Assembly (NCBI GenBank): GCA_013396755.1
Contig: VWZF01006909.1
Span: 186,950 to 250,949 of the forward strand
Direction of reading: 5' to 3'
DNA length: 64,000 nt
Source: Sclerurus mexicanus
Lineage: Eukaryota; Chordata; Aves; Passeriformes; Furnariidae
Below the pieces are notes generated by a model. The model searched no databases. It was not told the DNA's origin and saw only the letters and a program-made list of their open reading frames with translations. Within the stretch, counting starts at the first letter, position 1; every line of letters starts with the position of its first letter. Positions 1 to 13,474 of this stretch are shown piece after piece. The position numbers and the translations under genes were made by a program.

Positions 1-3000
1 GCTGTAAGAGCCAGGCAGGTGTTCCTGAGGGTTTAACTTGGCTGGGATTGACAAGAAACCAAAGGAGTGGGCTGTGCTTGAGGCCACGCACAGAGCAGGG
101 CACGGTGGGGACAGGGACCTGGAGTGAAGGGCATCACTGCCTTTGGAAACAACAGGCATCTCAGCAGGGTTTGTAACCAGAATGAGTGTCTTTGGCCCAT
201 CCATCCCTTCCACAGAGCTCCTCCAGGATCTTCAGCATCTAATGAGCACCAGGCAGGTGCCAAGGAGCAGTACTGACCTCCTTGCTCAGCCATGGGCTCC
301 TGCAGTGAGCTTAGCTGGGCACTTCACTGTTCTGTGCTTTACTGACACACCCAGAAACACTTCGTTTCCATGGTTTTATGAAGGTATTTTGGTGTAAAGG
401 ATCATGTTTGAAGCTATAAATAACGAGAAGCCAAAAGCCAGGCAGTGCCATACAGGGTCAGTGTACGGTGTTTGGTCCTGGACCAAACACTTAATTTAGA
501 TGCTAATTAGACATCTAGAATACTACTGTTGGTAGATATGCAAGTGTTGGTGACAAGTGAGCCCCTGAGAAAGAACTGGGTGAGAGCCCCATCACGGGTG
601 TGTGACGGGCCAGTGCTGCTGCTGCTGGAATGCAGCAGGCAGAGGGTTTTGGGTCCCTCTGCCTGCTTTGTAGCTGGGTTGACACCCGAAACACAGCATT
701 TTGTTTGCTGCGGAGCCAAAGCTGAACCCCTAAAGACATTGTAAGAGTGTTTCCATTTCAATCCATCAGAAATATCCTGATCAGCCATAACTGAGGACTG
801 AAGTCCCTTCCCGGGATAGTGAATGTGAGTCACTCAACAGATTTATCCCCCTGAGCTAATATTAAAGAAATTATTTTTGTTATCAAATCTTTCTAGTCCA
901 TTAGGATTTATTCAGGCATTCCACTTCCATTACAGTCCCTGCTTTCTGAAATTTCATCCTTGGGTTTTCTCCCGACTGTTCTTGAACAGCTGGGCCGGGG
1001 AGGGAAGGCTACAAGGAGGCATCTTTTAACCTGCTGAGCCTTTTTACCTCCTTCAGAGAGAAAATCACCATTGTGTAATACGCCTGCACGAGGAAGTCTG
1101 GGGGCCGGTTAACAACAGATCGCTTTCATTGCTTTGGCATGTCAGTGATTGCACCGATGCTGAGCTCTGGAGGGGGCTGGCTGAGGATGAGGAGTGCCTG
1201 AAAACTGGCCCCCCAATTCATTATTCTCCACAAACACAGAGGTCAAGCGCCCGTGCCCCCGTGATTGGGCACCTTACGCAAAGTGCACGTCCTGGGAGGA
1301 GCCCCTGACATCTTTGATTTTTCCCACACACAAACTGTTGGTACAAGATGTAATCTGGGAATGAAAGGGCAGTGGACAGGATGATTGGGGACAGCTGCTC
1401 CCCAGGGGCTCCTGCACTAAATACCCTCCGCTTTCCATGGCCTCGGGACAGGAGAGGTGTCAGGCTACAAAGAGGCACAGATGGAAGTGAACAGGATTAA
1501 GCAGTGCTGATTAACTATAAGTATTTTTTCAGTAATGTAATGGCACTTACGATAAAAAGGGGGAGGTGGGGATAAAGGAAGGAGGATATTCCCTCCCCAG
1601 CTTCTTCCAGCCGTCCTCTGAGGATGCCCAAGCCTGTGACTGAGACGGGTCACCTGTGCCTGGGGCCTCATCCCTGATCAACATCACTTGGCTTCAAAGA
1701 AAATGGGTCTGGAAGCAACTGCTCTGCCTTTTCTAATTTAATGATTAACAGGAGAAAACATGCCCCATTGTACAGATGGATCTCAAACCCTCTTGAGGTA
1801 GCAGCGATGGCTCCAGTGGGTTTTGGGTCAAGCCTGTGGAGTGGAAGAGATTTCCAGTTTTTAAGTAGAGAGCACCAGCAGTTTTTCACTCCTTCTGGAG
1901 GCAGAGCTGTTTCCAGCAGCTGTTCATCGATTCCCTGCTGGTTCTCCTCTGGTGGTAAGGTAAAAGGTATGGGTAAATCCTGCTGACCTCTAAGTGGGAA
2001 GACTCTTTGCTGACCACACAGAGTTCTACCAATTTTTTATCAAATCTTAGATACAGTAAAGATGGATGAACCACAAGCGCAACTACGCCTTGATTTCCTT
2101 CTGATGTAAATGGTTCACAGTCCATTGTTTTCAATTGGTTACTTTGACACTATAAAATGAGCTCTTCAATCTGAGGAGGTGAAAAGGTTCATTTGAAAGA
2201 CTGAGTTCACGAATCCTTGATATTGTGGTCAGAGATCCAGGGAAGAAGCTCCTGATGTGCAGAACAACTGAGCTGGTTTCTGATGCTTTGAATAATCTGT
2301 GTCACCCAATGGTCTTTGGCCCAAACCAACAGGTAATTTTACTTAATCTAGAGCTTTCTGTTGGCACGTGTGTTGTTTGTCTGTCCTCTCAGCAGCTTTG
2401 TTGGTGCTCATGAGGTTCTGCAATGCTCTGACTGTCAGCAAAATCTGATATCAAGGAGGTGATGCCGTATCTTGCTAGATTTGTAGTGTTTATTTCAATT
2501 CTCCCTCCCCCTTAAATAACGAGTTAGAGAAGGACCAGCCTACAAGTGTTTTCATTTTCCTCTCAGTTTGCAAATGCAGCAGCACAGGGAGGTCCTGTGC
2601 TTTCCCACCTGGAGCAGTGGGAGCAGTGAGGAGATCCTGGATCAGCCCCCACACCACAGATCACTTTTCTGCTGCTCAGTTGCTTCTGCTGCTACCAAAC
2701 CTTCCTTGCACTTCACCACGTCCTTAAGGGCTGCAGAAAGAAGGCTGAGCTAATCCGAAGGAGCAGGAATTTCCAGCTCCATTGACTTTTACTGTAACCT
2801 GAGAAAACTCTTTCCAGATTGTTTGTGGGCAAATTGCTCTTGTTAATGGCCAGAGTGGAGGTGGAAATATTGCCTTTCCTACTGCTGCTGCCCCCCTGCC
2901 TGCTCACAGCCAGCCCTGGCTCTGCAGCCCTCACTGGCACCTCATGACAAAAACGAGCCGCAGTTACAAGTGAGATATTTAAACTTCTGCAAGAAATGGG

Positions 3001-3347
3001 TAGGCTTAAACCAGGGGTTTCTGCTTAATTTCTCCTCTGAAAGCAGTGTTTCGTGCCTGGAACAGGGGAGATTACTTAGCAACGGGACACTTCTGGTTCG
3101 ATAAAATGTAATTTAGCTTGAAAAATAATGCCAAAACACTGCAGACACACAGATGCCAGCAGTGCCCCTGAAATACCTCTGAGCTATTGTCTTGGCCATT
3201 TTTCCCAGCTTAACACTCCCAACTTGTGCTGGTGGTTTTGGGGCTGAAGCATCAAGTTAGTGGGAATTAGATTCTGAGTACATTTGTACCCTGCCTTCAA
3301 TAGCAAACAGACACCGGGTGATAATGTTGGCCCGGCTGCTTTCTGTG

Positions 3348-3523
3348 CAGGAACAGGGGACACAGAGGAGCTGTGGCTGCCCCATCCCTGGAAGTGTCCA
3401 AGGCCAGGTTGGATGGGGCTTGGAGCAACCTGGGCTGGTGGAAGGTGTCCCTTCCCATGGCAGGGGGTGGAATGAGATGAGCTTTAAGATCCCTTCCAAC
3501 CCAAATCACTCTGTGACTTTATG
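3348..3523 (+). mobile_element. CR1 LINE 3' end
   Basis: This matches the CR1 3' region: the CCATCCCTGGAAGTGTCCAA segment, then the TGGAAGGTGTCCC block, ending at CCTTCCAACCC and a degenerate octamer. It is 5'-truncated, as most CR1 copies are. Confidence 0.9.
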
Positions 3524-3735
3524 ACCCACCAAGGCACATTCCTGAGCCACACACTGGATGCTGTCAGGGCCAGGCTCCTCCTGCAGCTCCTTTCTGATAA
3601 TGGCTCCATTTTTCTGCCTCGTGGTCAGAGCAGGTGGGACTCATTTTTTCCCAAGCATTTTTTTTTATTATCATCTAATTTTGTTTTGTCATATTGACAC
3701 GGAAAGTACAATTTTGTAGTCAGTTGATTAACCTT

Positions 3736-3754
3736 TGTGTGTGTGTGTGTGTGT
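3736..3754 (+). repeat. (TG)n microsatellite
   Basis: Nine to ten TG units without interruption. Confidence 0.95.
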
Positions 3755-5713
3755 CCACAGAAACAGCAAATCAAGTAAATCTTCAGTATTTTAAGTGAGC
3801 AGATACAATTTAATTCATATCCTGCTCTGCTGGCTCTCTGTGAAGGATGACAATGATCTCCAGCCTCCATTTCCCAATGTGATATCCCAGCATGGATGGC
3901 ATTTTATTATACTCACTGCACAGTAACATCCTGGTTCTCGAAGGAAATGTTAACACAGAGAACTAGTTGCTCCCTGAGGGATGGGAATGTAGAGTGAGAG
4001 AAACTTTCAAGAGGAGCAGAGTGTTGTTTTCATGAACTCAAGTGCTGCACTTGGCTAATAGTGGTTGGTTTGATTCTCTGTTTGTACATGAATTCGGAGC
4101 TTTCACCCTGAAGCTGTTCAGCCACCACAGGATCTTGGTTTCCTCCAAATTTTGCCTCGTCAGTCACTCAGAAGCAACAATCTGCTCCTGTAATGCTGAA
4201 AAACAAGCCCAGCAAAGCTCAGCCGACACAAGTTTGCCCAAAGCCCTGGGCAGCTCTGCTGCATTGCAGCGAAGGGGAGCAAAAAGGGGGAGCTTTGTTT
4301 CAAACACGTGTCATAGATGTAGCATGGGAGGAACACGCCTGGACACAAACTCAAGGGGAAACATCTGCACACGTTTTCTGGGGAAACTGGGTGATGCCGT
4401 TGGCCTCGAGGTCGGTCACTTTGATCCTCTTCCATGAATAAACACGATAAACTCGGCGAGGCACCAGGGCTACAGAGCAGAGCCCACTGCAGATGTAGGG
4501 GCAGTCACTTTAAAGCCATACAGATGGGGAGGCAGGACCTCTGTCACCAAGGACATTGACCAAAGCAACACAGGGTTTCCAAACTTTTGTGCTACCAAAG
4601 CTGCAGCAGAAACATGAGACTGCCGTAAAAAGACAGAAATAAAGCACATTCCCCACTGCTTAATGGAACAACTTCTGAACTCTGCATGTAAGCCAGGATG
4701 TGTTTGTGTTTTGTATATTTTTTTCCTTGTACATTCATAAATTCAGGCAGAATCCCCAAATTACTCCTCTGTTCCCCAGGAATTAGCAGGGACTGCACTT
4801 GGAAAAAAAACCCCACAACAATCCAGTGGGATTAGGTGATAAGATTTCATCTGGAGTGGTGATGATTTTCTCTTTATTATAAGAGGCCCAATGATCATTT
4901 CCCCCTTGCTTGAGAAGAGAAAAAGGACAGTGATTTTCATCACTCTGCCTCCCAGAGTGTCTTACCTCCTTGTTGGAAACGCCATTCCCAAAAAAACCCA
5001 CATGACTTCAATGTGGGTTGGATTTTGAAAGGCAGCAATCCCACCGCTGGATCCACATGGACACAAGTGGAGCACTAGAGCAGAGGAATTTAACAGGCTT
5101 AAAAACATGATTATTTTTATATCATATTACATGATCCTTATTTATTTATCAACCATTTAAGATCGTGAAGTCATGTTCAGTACAAAATCTGCTACTCCAG
5201 CTTGACCAAAGAAAATCTTTTACTTATATTGGTGTATATGGGGGACATATGGGTGCATTACTCCAGGGAAAGGAAATGTCCCACTCCATCTAATCCAAGA
5301 ACCTCTCTCACAATGATTTAGTTCGGCTGCATCCTTATTTTGGATGAAATTTTTACATAAAGCTCGTTTAAAATAGACCAAATCATCTTTTTTGATAAAT
5401 ACACCTGCAAAAAAAAAAAAAAAGAAGTCTGAATCTCTAAACCTACGATGGCCGTGAATATTTTCTAAATCTTTGGACTTTGGCAGGCTATAGTGGATAA
5501 GTGTTCCTCCCCCAACATTAAGGCCTGACTGTGCAGACCCTGTGTACCAGAAGTGCAAAGGAATTCAGAAGTGGCACAACTCGGAGTCTTTCCATGTCTT
5601 ATCCTCATGGATTATGTCAGTGAGGAACAAGGAGGTTTGATTTAGTTCCCTCAGTGCCTTTAACTTCTACCTGCAAATGAACAGAATCACTTGCTTGGAA
5701 GCCAGTGTTTATT

Positions 5714-5936
5714 AGAGTCACAGACTGTCTGAGATGGAAGAGACACTCAAGGATCCTCCAGACCAGCTCCTGGCCCTTCACAGACATCCCAGCAATCCCA
5801 TCCTGTCCATGAGAGTATCATCCAAACCCTCCTGGAGCTCTGGCAGCCTTGGGGCCGTGCCCACTGCCCTGGGGAGCCTGGGCAGTGCCCACCACCCTCT
5901 GGGGGAAGAACCTTTCCCTGAGATCCACCCTAAACA
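5714..5936 (-). mobile_element. CR1 LINE 3' end
   Basis: The tail lies at the left (degenerate GAGTCACAGA), and the sequence then runs through CTCCTGGCCCTTCACAGACA and the GGGGAGCCTGGGCAGTGCCC block. It belongs to the same subtype as the copies at 8721-9058 and 30757-31135. Confidence 0.88.
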
Positions 5937-7559
5937 AGTTTCCTACTACCCAACATCTGAAAAGGAGCCTGTGTAACCTCCACACCCCCCAAGAAACATC
6001 AGCTTGGACGAGTGCAGTGCAATCTGGTCCCCAAATTGCCATGCTGAAAACAAGACCTTGGGCAGCGCCTCCACCTGCCCACTGTGTCCTCAGGTGTGCG
6101 CAGAGCTGGCTTTGGCTCTGCTCACAGGAAGGTTGTTCTCTAAATACACGGAGGGAAGAGAAGCTAAAAAAGGCAATAAATGCTTTATCCCCTGTCAAAT
6201 AATAATAGATAAAAACAGTCTTTTTCACAGGAAAAAATGTCTTCATCCAGAAATTCCCTCTGCTCTGCATGGATTCATCCCAGCATCAGTGAAATGCCAC
6301 CAGCAGTCAGCATAGACACAGAAGCTGCGTGTAGGTCGGGGCGTAAGCCTGAGCGTAAAGCTAAAAGAGAAAACTTTCAGCCTGTAGAGAATCCAGCACA
6401 TTTCATGTGGAAACAAGGAGAAAATGGAGGGGAAAAAGAAAAGGCAAAAAGGATTCCCTCTGAAGTTGCCAGAACCCAAGCACAGGACCCCTGTGGTGTC
6501 CACCTTTGCACGTTGTGGCAATGAAATAGAAGCTGACAAAGTCTCCTAAAGGTGAATCTGAGCACATCAGCCACCAGGAATCTGGCATTACACCTCAAGA
6601 AAGGGCTTTTACTTTGCAGGTGGGTCCCGCACGTTGCTCAGTAGGTCACGGTCATTATGTTTCAGGTCAGCAGCCTGATGAGGAGTTGCCCTGCCAGGTG
6701 AAGGAATGCCAGATGGTTTTTTTTTTTCCCTACCTAACACATTATGAAAGCTGAAAGACAAGCATTTGGAGCTGTCTCGGGTTGTTGAGAGTTTGTGGGA
6801 TAAACAGGACTAAACATGCCACGCAGTCTGAGAGCAAACCCCAGCAAAGTGAGCTCTGTACCAAGCAATGCCATTTTCCCACTCTTCTAACACATTCTGA
6901 CAGTTATTGTTTGACACAGCCTGGCAGCGTATGAAAAGGTCTGTTCTCTAAACAAGACCTCACTTAATTGTTTCCCAGCATCTCCTTTTCTGTTTCATAA
7001 GTAGAGGCAGCTCCCACATTTTTTTTCCTGCCAAAGGAAGAAGACATTGGAATAAGGCCTCCCAGAGATACCCAGGGAAATACTGGACAATCCTTGCCCT
7101 GCAAGTATTGTAAGCAAAGGGCTCCAAATGTGGTGTGCAGGCTTTGTGGTGATGGGAAGAACTACTGAAATTTGGAAAGTGAGAAGAAATCAGTCTGGGG
7201 AGAATCAGGGGTGGGTTTCTGAGGCTGAACTCAAGTTCAGCTGGTGAGTACTTGGCAAAAATATTAATAGCCAAAGACTTAAAAATTTATACCTTCTGCT
7301 CCTTCTCCTTCTTCTTATTCCTCTGGTAAAATTTTTACATTTTTGTCAAACATTTTTTAAGCGCTTATTCTATTTGTTTGTGAGCCTGTCCATCTGTTTC
7401 CCTCACTTTCTCCCCTTGAGTGGAGGGTTGAGAAGCTGGCAAAGAGATAGACTCCAGATGTTAGGGGGGGAAAAAAAAGAAGGAAAAAAAAAATCCCAAG
7501 ACCTGATCCCAACCGCGAATGTTCTGAATCAATGGGCTCCATAGTCTAAGAGCCCACAG

Positions 7560-8000
7560 AGCCCTGCTCTGTCTAACAAAGGCATTATCTGTGCCAGGAG
7601 TGATCCTGCCCGACTGTATTTGTGCTCCAAGCTTATTCATATTCAGAGGAAGTGCCCTGGGTCGGGGAGTGTTCAGCTCCATAACCCCGGGGTCAGCTTT
7701 AATTGCTCTAAAAGGTGGCACATGGCAATGAATGAGCTCTAATGATTTAGATAGTATCTATTTCACATCAAGAAGTTTCCACTCTGAGCAGACCCTAATC
7801 GAAAGTAATCTGAAAATTAGGGAAAATAAAAACCATGCCCACAATGACCTAAATGCCTATTTCCTTGAATTTTATGCCCTAAATAACCTCATTCCTGGGA
7901 AGTTTAATTTTTCCCTTCTGCTAAATACGCAATTGCCTGGGAGAAATGATTGGTCACAATCAAGCTTTTTAAAGCTGCAACTGTTAAAATATTATCGTTC
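7560..8000. promoter_or_regulatory. Candidate conserved non-coding element
   Basis: Unique sequence between repeats, rich in TAAT/ATTA-type words (for example CTTTAATTGCTC and CTCTAATGATTTAG) with a CCCCGGGGTCA word nearby. The composition resembles developmental enhancers near homeobox genes. This is inference. Confidence 0.3.
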
Positions 8001-8117
8001 TACTAAGAATTTTGGAGGGGAAAGCAGCCAGTGTAGAAGGAGGAAGAGAATATCCCCAGGCTGTCAGGGCAAATGTCCATGGGAACTCTGAGCACTCAGT
8101 ACCGCTTTCACTTTAAT

Positions 8118-8295
8118 CTATATGCATGTTTACATTTTATATGTGATTTACATATTTATATATTTATGTGTATAGTGGGTTTTACATGTATATGTGTATA
8201 TATACACACATGGTGTGCATATATATGTATGCTCTTTGTGTATATGTATTTAGGTGTATATACTTACATATTTTTATATATATATTTAGGTATGA
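8118..8295. repeat. TA/TG-rich low-complexity tract
   Basis: Mixed TATA, TGTG and CATA dinucleotide-type sequence, imperfect throughout. Confidence 0.85.
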
Positions 8296-8600
8296 GACTC
8301 GTAGCATCCTTAGTTTCCCCTCCTGCTTCCACAAACAAATAATGAACTATCTTTTCAAGAGAAAAAGGTGATTCATTCTCAGCATCAAAGAGGAAGAGTG
8401 AAAGCCAAAGGAGAAGCCAATGTGCACATGCAGCTGGTGCTGGTGGGTGTCCCTGTTGGGAACAACGTGCCCATGTCCACGTGTCCCTGAGCCCCCATCC
8501 TCTCGGCACATTCCTCATGTCCTCTGTGCCTTTGCACCTTTAGTCAGACCACGGATTGCGTGGACTGTGGAGCCAGCCAAAGGCTGTTGTGTGTCCCCGG

Positions 8601-9290
8601 CCAGAATCCAGAATGGCCAGGGTTGGGAGAGACCACTGAGGTCACCCAGTGCACCCTCCCCGCTGGAGCAGGACATGCCAGAGCTCCTCACTCAGGGCTG
8701 GGTCCAGACTGTTTTTGAATGCAGGGACAACTCCCTGGGGAGGAGCAGAGGAGGGGCAGGCACTGATCTCTGCTCTGTGGGACCAGGGACAGCCCCCAGG
8801 GAAGGGCTGGAGCTGTGTCAGGGCAGGGTCAGGTGGGATCTCAGGAGAAGGTTCTTCCCCCAGAGGGTGGTGGGCACTGCCCAGGCTCCCCAGGGCAGTG
8901 GGCACGGCCCCAAGGCTGCCAGAGCTCCAGGAGGGTTTGGATGATGCTCTGGGGCACAGGGGGTGACTCCTGGGGATGGTTCTGTGCAGGGCTGAGGGTT
9001 GGACTGGATGATCCCTGTGGGTCCCTTCCAACCCAGCGTTCTGTGATCCTGATTCTGTAAATATCTCCAGTGAAGAAGACTCCACACCCTCTCTGGGAAG
9101 TCTCTTCAATGCTCAGTCACTGCACAGGAAAGAAGTTCTTCCCCACGTTCAGGTGGAACTTCTTGTGCATCACTTTGTGCCCATTCCCTCTTGTCCTCTT
9201 GCTGGGCACCGCTGAGCAGAGCCTGGCCCAGCCTCTGGCACCTTCCCTCAGTTACTTATATACATGGATAAGATCCCCAATGGGGATATT
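8601..9290 (-). mobile_element. Older CR1 LINE split by a second CR1
   Basis: The two arms, 8601-8720 and 9059-9290, read as one CR1 in minus orientation. The first carries the CCAGAATGGCCAGGGTTGG tail and the second the GAAGTTCTTCCCCACGTTCA body. The join falls at TTTTTGAAT and ATATCTCCAG, which are adjacent in an intact copy. Confidence 0.82.
8721..9058 (+). mobile_element. CR1 LINE inserted into an older CR1
   Basis: This plus-strand CR1 interrupts the older element. It carries the GAGCTGTGTCAGGGCAGGGT and GGTTCTTCCCCCAGAGGGTGG blocks and ends with TTCTGTGATCCTGATTCTGTA. Boundaries are accurate to within roughly 10 bases. Confidence 0.83.
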
Positions 9291-10089
9291 AATATATTTT
9301 TGATAATTTCCTCATGTTTGCTGAAAAGATGCTGAAGGCTTCTCAGCTGCCTACACCATTTAAGGAACATTCTGCCTTAGTACATTGTTGCTTCAGTCAA
9401 TTATTTTTCTCTACCATATTTTCCTTTCCTTACTTCATTCATAATATCCCTTCCTATCACCCCCTTGTTGTTATTCCAGGGGTGACACTTGAGGACCTCA
9501 TGAAATTAATTTTAAGGAAACAGCCCTGTGTGTGGTTTGTGTGTTTTAAGGGTCTCTTCACTGGTGTGTGAAGACCTGGATAAATATTGCAAATATACAA
9601 GTTAGACCGGTGATTTTCAAACTGCTGTTCTCAGATTGTGGGGTCCAAGGAATATTTGCAATAAATCCATGAGAAATAAGTTTGAAAACTCCTAAGCAAA
9701 AAGGAAAACGTCAACTTTCCAAAGCAAGTCTCTCTAATTGTCTGGACCTCGGTTTTCTTGGTAGGAGCAAATGATGCCAGGTGTTTAAGAAGGGGTTTTT
9801 TTCTTTCATATAACCCAACTGCACTGAGAAGGTTCTAAGGAAGGTCACACATGACTTCTCAGACGTGCTCAGGTAACCATGGCACATCAGTCGCCCCCGA
9901 CCCAACCGGGTGCCAGCAGGACCAGCACAGCCACAGGTTTTCCCAATGCCTTGTTGTCCGTCAGATAAAATCCCCCAGGCTGACCCCATGGGACGTTCTG
10001 TGCCCTCAGTAACTGTGCAGTGCCTAAATTTGGGCTGGGAAACCCCAGGCAGGAACACGTTAACCCTCTAGCCAGGCACACAGACCTCC

Positions 10090-10290
10090 ACCCCTCACTG
10101 CAGGGGCTGTGGGATGTGGTTTGCAAGCAATTAACATATTGAAGTATTTGTTTGGAAAAGCGAGTGATTTCTTTATGACCTTGAGCCATCAAAGACTAAG
10201 TACGCAATTAGTTTTAGCTGCGGCGAGGCATTTAAAGTCGAGCATGTGTTTTAGGGCTTTGATAAATCAGGGCAGAGCAGGAACAAATTT
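10090..10290. promoter_or_regulatory. Candidate conserved non-coding element
   Basis: This stretch has homeobox-type words (GCAATTAACAT, CGCAATTAG) with unusual CpGs in an AT-rich context (GCGGCGAGGCATTTAAAGTC). No repeat was recognised. Confidence 0.3.
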
Positions 10291-10618
10291 GAAAATAAAA
10301 AAATATACAGAAAGCGGAGGGGAAAACCATTCCAGGCTGCAGCCCTGCCATTTTTACAGGTTACTCACATTACACAGAGCTTTTGCTTGACAACAGGATC
10401 GTGCACCCCAGCGATGTGACTGTGGGTGAAGCTACACATGCTCTGCCCTGCCCCAGCACAGCCCAGAGCAGTGCGATTTGGTGTAGGAGGAGCTGAAAAA
10501 GGAGAAACCTAATTTGTGTTGCCTTCGGGTACAGGTAGAGCAGCGTCTGGTTTAAATTTGAATATTAATGTCAGCAGAAGAAAATTATAATCATAAAGGT
10601 GGTTATAACCCTATGACC

Positions 10619-10806
10619 AGTATGGAACAGGCACAGGTTGCCCAGGGAAGCTGTGGCTGCCCCATCCCTGGAAGTGTCCAAGGCCAGGTTGGACGGGGCT
10701 TGGAGCAACCTGGGCTGGTGGAAGGTGTCCCTGCCCATGGCAGGGGTTGAATTAGGTGGCCCTTAAAGGTTCCTTCCAACCCAAACCATTCTGTGATGAT
10801 TCTATT
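10619..10806 (+). mobile_element. CR1 LINE 3' end
   Basis: This copy runs from GGCACAGGTTGCCCAGGG to a clear ATTCTGTGATGATTCTATTA tail. It is little diverged from the 3348-3523 copy. Confidence 0.92.
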
Positions 10807-12255
10807 ACTATCACCATTACTGTCTTCAAGGGCACTATAGTAACTTAGAACTTTCCTAAGAGAATTTCATGGTTATTCATTCTCAAATTAGTAAGATTTA
10901 AACTTTCAGTGCTTTGTCCAGAAGGCCCAGCCATGGGGAGAATGGTAGCAATGACTCATGTGCTAAACTGAAAAGGTTTTGCAAGTCTCTGTGGGGACAC
11001 TGAAGATCCAGAAATGGGAAATGTGTGGAGCATTCTGGCTGATTTCTGGGGGCAAACTAAGGGGACAGACACAGCGATCAACCCCGTGCCCAGCAGCGTG
11101 CTCTGGGCACAGTGCTCTTATTTCAGTGGTATTTCATAATTTTCTTGTAGTCTTTTGTCACGTTGAATTTTACACTAGTTGCTGTTTCTCCTCGTCTGTG
11201 TAATATCTTGGTGGTGTTGGTGATTCCTTTATGCCTTTTCTAGTATGAAGCCTTAGGGAAGCACCAATGCAAGAGAAACAAAACCTCTAGGGGTGAAAGA
11301 CTTCTCTTTCTAAAAAGGTAAAAATTTAGCAGACAGTTTGAGGGGCCAGAGAGGCAAATGCCTCTGTCTGTGTGACATGACACTCCTGTGTCTGGATGTC
11401 TGTCCTACAGACTGTGGATCATCTGTCCCTGCGTGGGGAGGATCCTCCTGGTGCACATGGTGTGACCTGTGACACCAAGGAGTGGAAACTGGGGCTCTCC
11501 AACCACCGCCCGTGTTAAAATGTCCCTTTCCATCTTCCTCTGCCTCCATTCAGGCATCCTGTTGCAAAATGTGGACATTTTAAACTCTAACGTGCCTTTG
11601 CTGAGCTATTGATCCTGATTGTGCCTGAGACTTGAGAGTTTCCCAAATACAATAAGTGTGTTTACATGCAGTAGTCAGAGAGGAAATTACATGTGAAAGC
11701 ACTCAATAAGGAGATGGTATTTTGTTGCAATTATCCATAAGCCTTGTGTTTACATGGGGTTTTTAAGGGGAATTCAAAGCATATCTCCTTTTTGTGATGC
11801 ATCAACAAGCATATCAAATGATTGTTCAAAAAGCTTGTGCTTCGTGCAAAAATAGAAACCAAATGGCTGAGTCATTTCCAAGAGAAAAAAAACCAACCTG
11901 CTACAGCAATTCCATGGTCTATTTAAAACTCCTTTATAAAACCTTTTAAATAATAAAACTCTACACTCCCAATTAAAAAAACCTACTGGCTCTTTTGGGT
12001 TCATGTTTCTAAACATTAGACATCGTAGGGCCATTACAGGGACGGCATTTTCCCCCCTCTAAAGGTCGTGTGTTCCACTCTTTCTCTTCTGCAGTTGCTC
12101 CTCAGGCTTGACCCTTTCCTTGATGTGTTTATGGTCCCATAGGACATCCCATGTCCCTCATCCTGGACACTGCCTGGGAAGGGGCAGAGTGTCCTGGAAA
12201 CAATTTTCTATCGCGGCAGTTGAAGGAGAAAGATAAGCAGGAGGATGAGAAAAAG

Positions 12256-12256
12256 N
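12256..12256. other. Single ambiguous base
   Basis: A lone N follows an A-rich run. No flanking duplication was seen, unlike the N bases at 24-26 kb. Confidence 0.95.
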
Positions 12257-13447
12257 AAATCTTCAGCTAAGCAGGAAATGTCTCCTTTGGGAAGGAGTGA
12301 AAGCGAAATGGGCTGAGAGCTAAGCCATTCAGATTAGCACTTTTTTTTTGCTTTGTTTTTGTTTGTCTGTGAGCAATGTAATGAACGAATACTCTTTAAT
12401 TAAAACCTCCTTTGTCACATTAACTGCTTTTTTGGTGGTCACTCCAAACTCTCTTTCAAGCATCACACTGAGCCTTGGGTAGTCACAGGCTACACTCAAA
12501 GGACACGTTAAACCTTTGGGTTCCCATTACAGAGAGCCTTGAGAAAAGCTCTCTTCTTCCCGACCAGAAAGGTTTGGTAATTTAGCCTCAAAACAAACAA
12601 GTTAAACACATTACAAACTCAACCCATGATCTCTGCACTCCCATTACAGCAGCACGCCAGCCAGCACCACGTGTAAACAGGAGGGTTGGCTCGTGCTCTG
12701 TGCTGTAAACAGGATGTGCTGTGCTGCACCTCTGCTCTCCGTGCAGCCCCCTCAGTGGGCTGGACACGGGTGGGGGGCGGCTCTCTGAGTGGGAACACGT
12801 GGCATTAGGTGCCTTTAATCGCTTCCGTGGGGCTGAGCTGGTTGCCAGGTTTGTAGCTGTGCACGAGCAAGCTGGGCTCTGAAACATCTGCCTGTGCAGG
12901 GCTGGGTTTGCAGGTGCTCCCTCAGGTGTCTGTGTATCCCTGCTGAGCTCGGGAAGGACACCCTTAGCACAGCCTGGTCTCTTCCCAACCCCTTTCCTGG
13001 TCTCCTAGGAACTGGCGTGGGAAGGTGAGCCACGAGGTCTGGGGGACTGTTCCCGCTGGCCCCCTGGACGTGGTCTGTGGGCAGTGGAGCACGTGGGACT
13101 GGAGCTCTTTTGGGGCAGGAAGGGCAATGGAAGCTCCTGCAGGTGACCCCACCTGAGGACAGTGCCCACACCACTGCCAGGCTTTGCCAGGCTCAGGCTC
13201 TGAGCACCTCTGGGAACGGGCCCCTGTCTGAGCAGGGTGGGCAGCCCACGATGCTCTCCTGGCCCTCTGAGCTTCACAAGCATTTTCCTTTCTTCCCAAG
13301 TGCTTTTCTAAAGCCAACTGGAGGCCAGGCACACACACAAGTAATCAGCATCAGGCAGAAATTGGAGAGAAAATCCAAGGAGTGCTCACCTGGGGACGTG
13401 CACTTCTATTACAAAAAAAAAAAAAAAAAATCATTGAATAGAATTAG

Positions 13448-13474
13448 TTTATATCTTCACCATGAAGATATAAA
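13448..13474. repeat. Perfect inverted repeat (11-bp stem, 5-base loop)
   Basis: TTTATATCTTC, then ACCAT, then GAAGATATAAA. The stem is perfect and is preceded by an 18-A run at 13413-13430. No function is evident. Confidence 0.85.
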
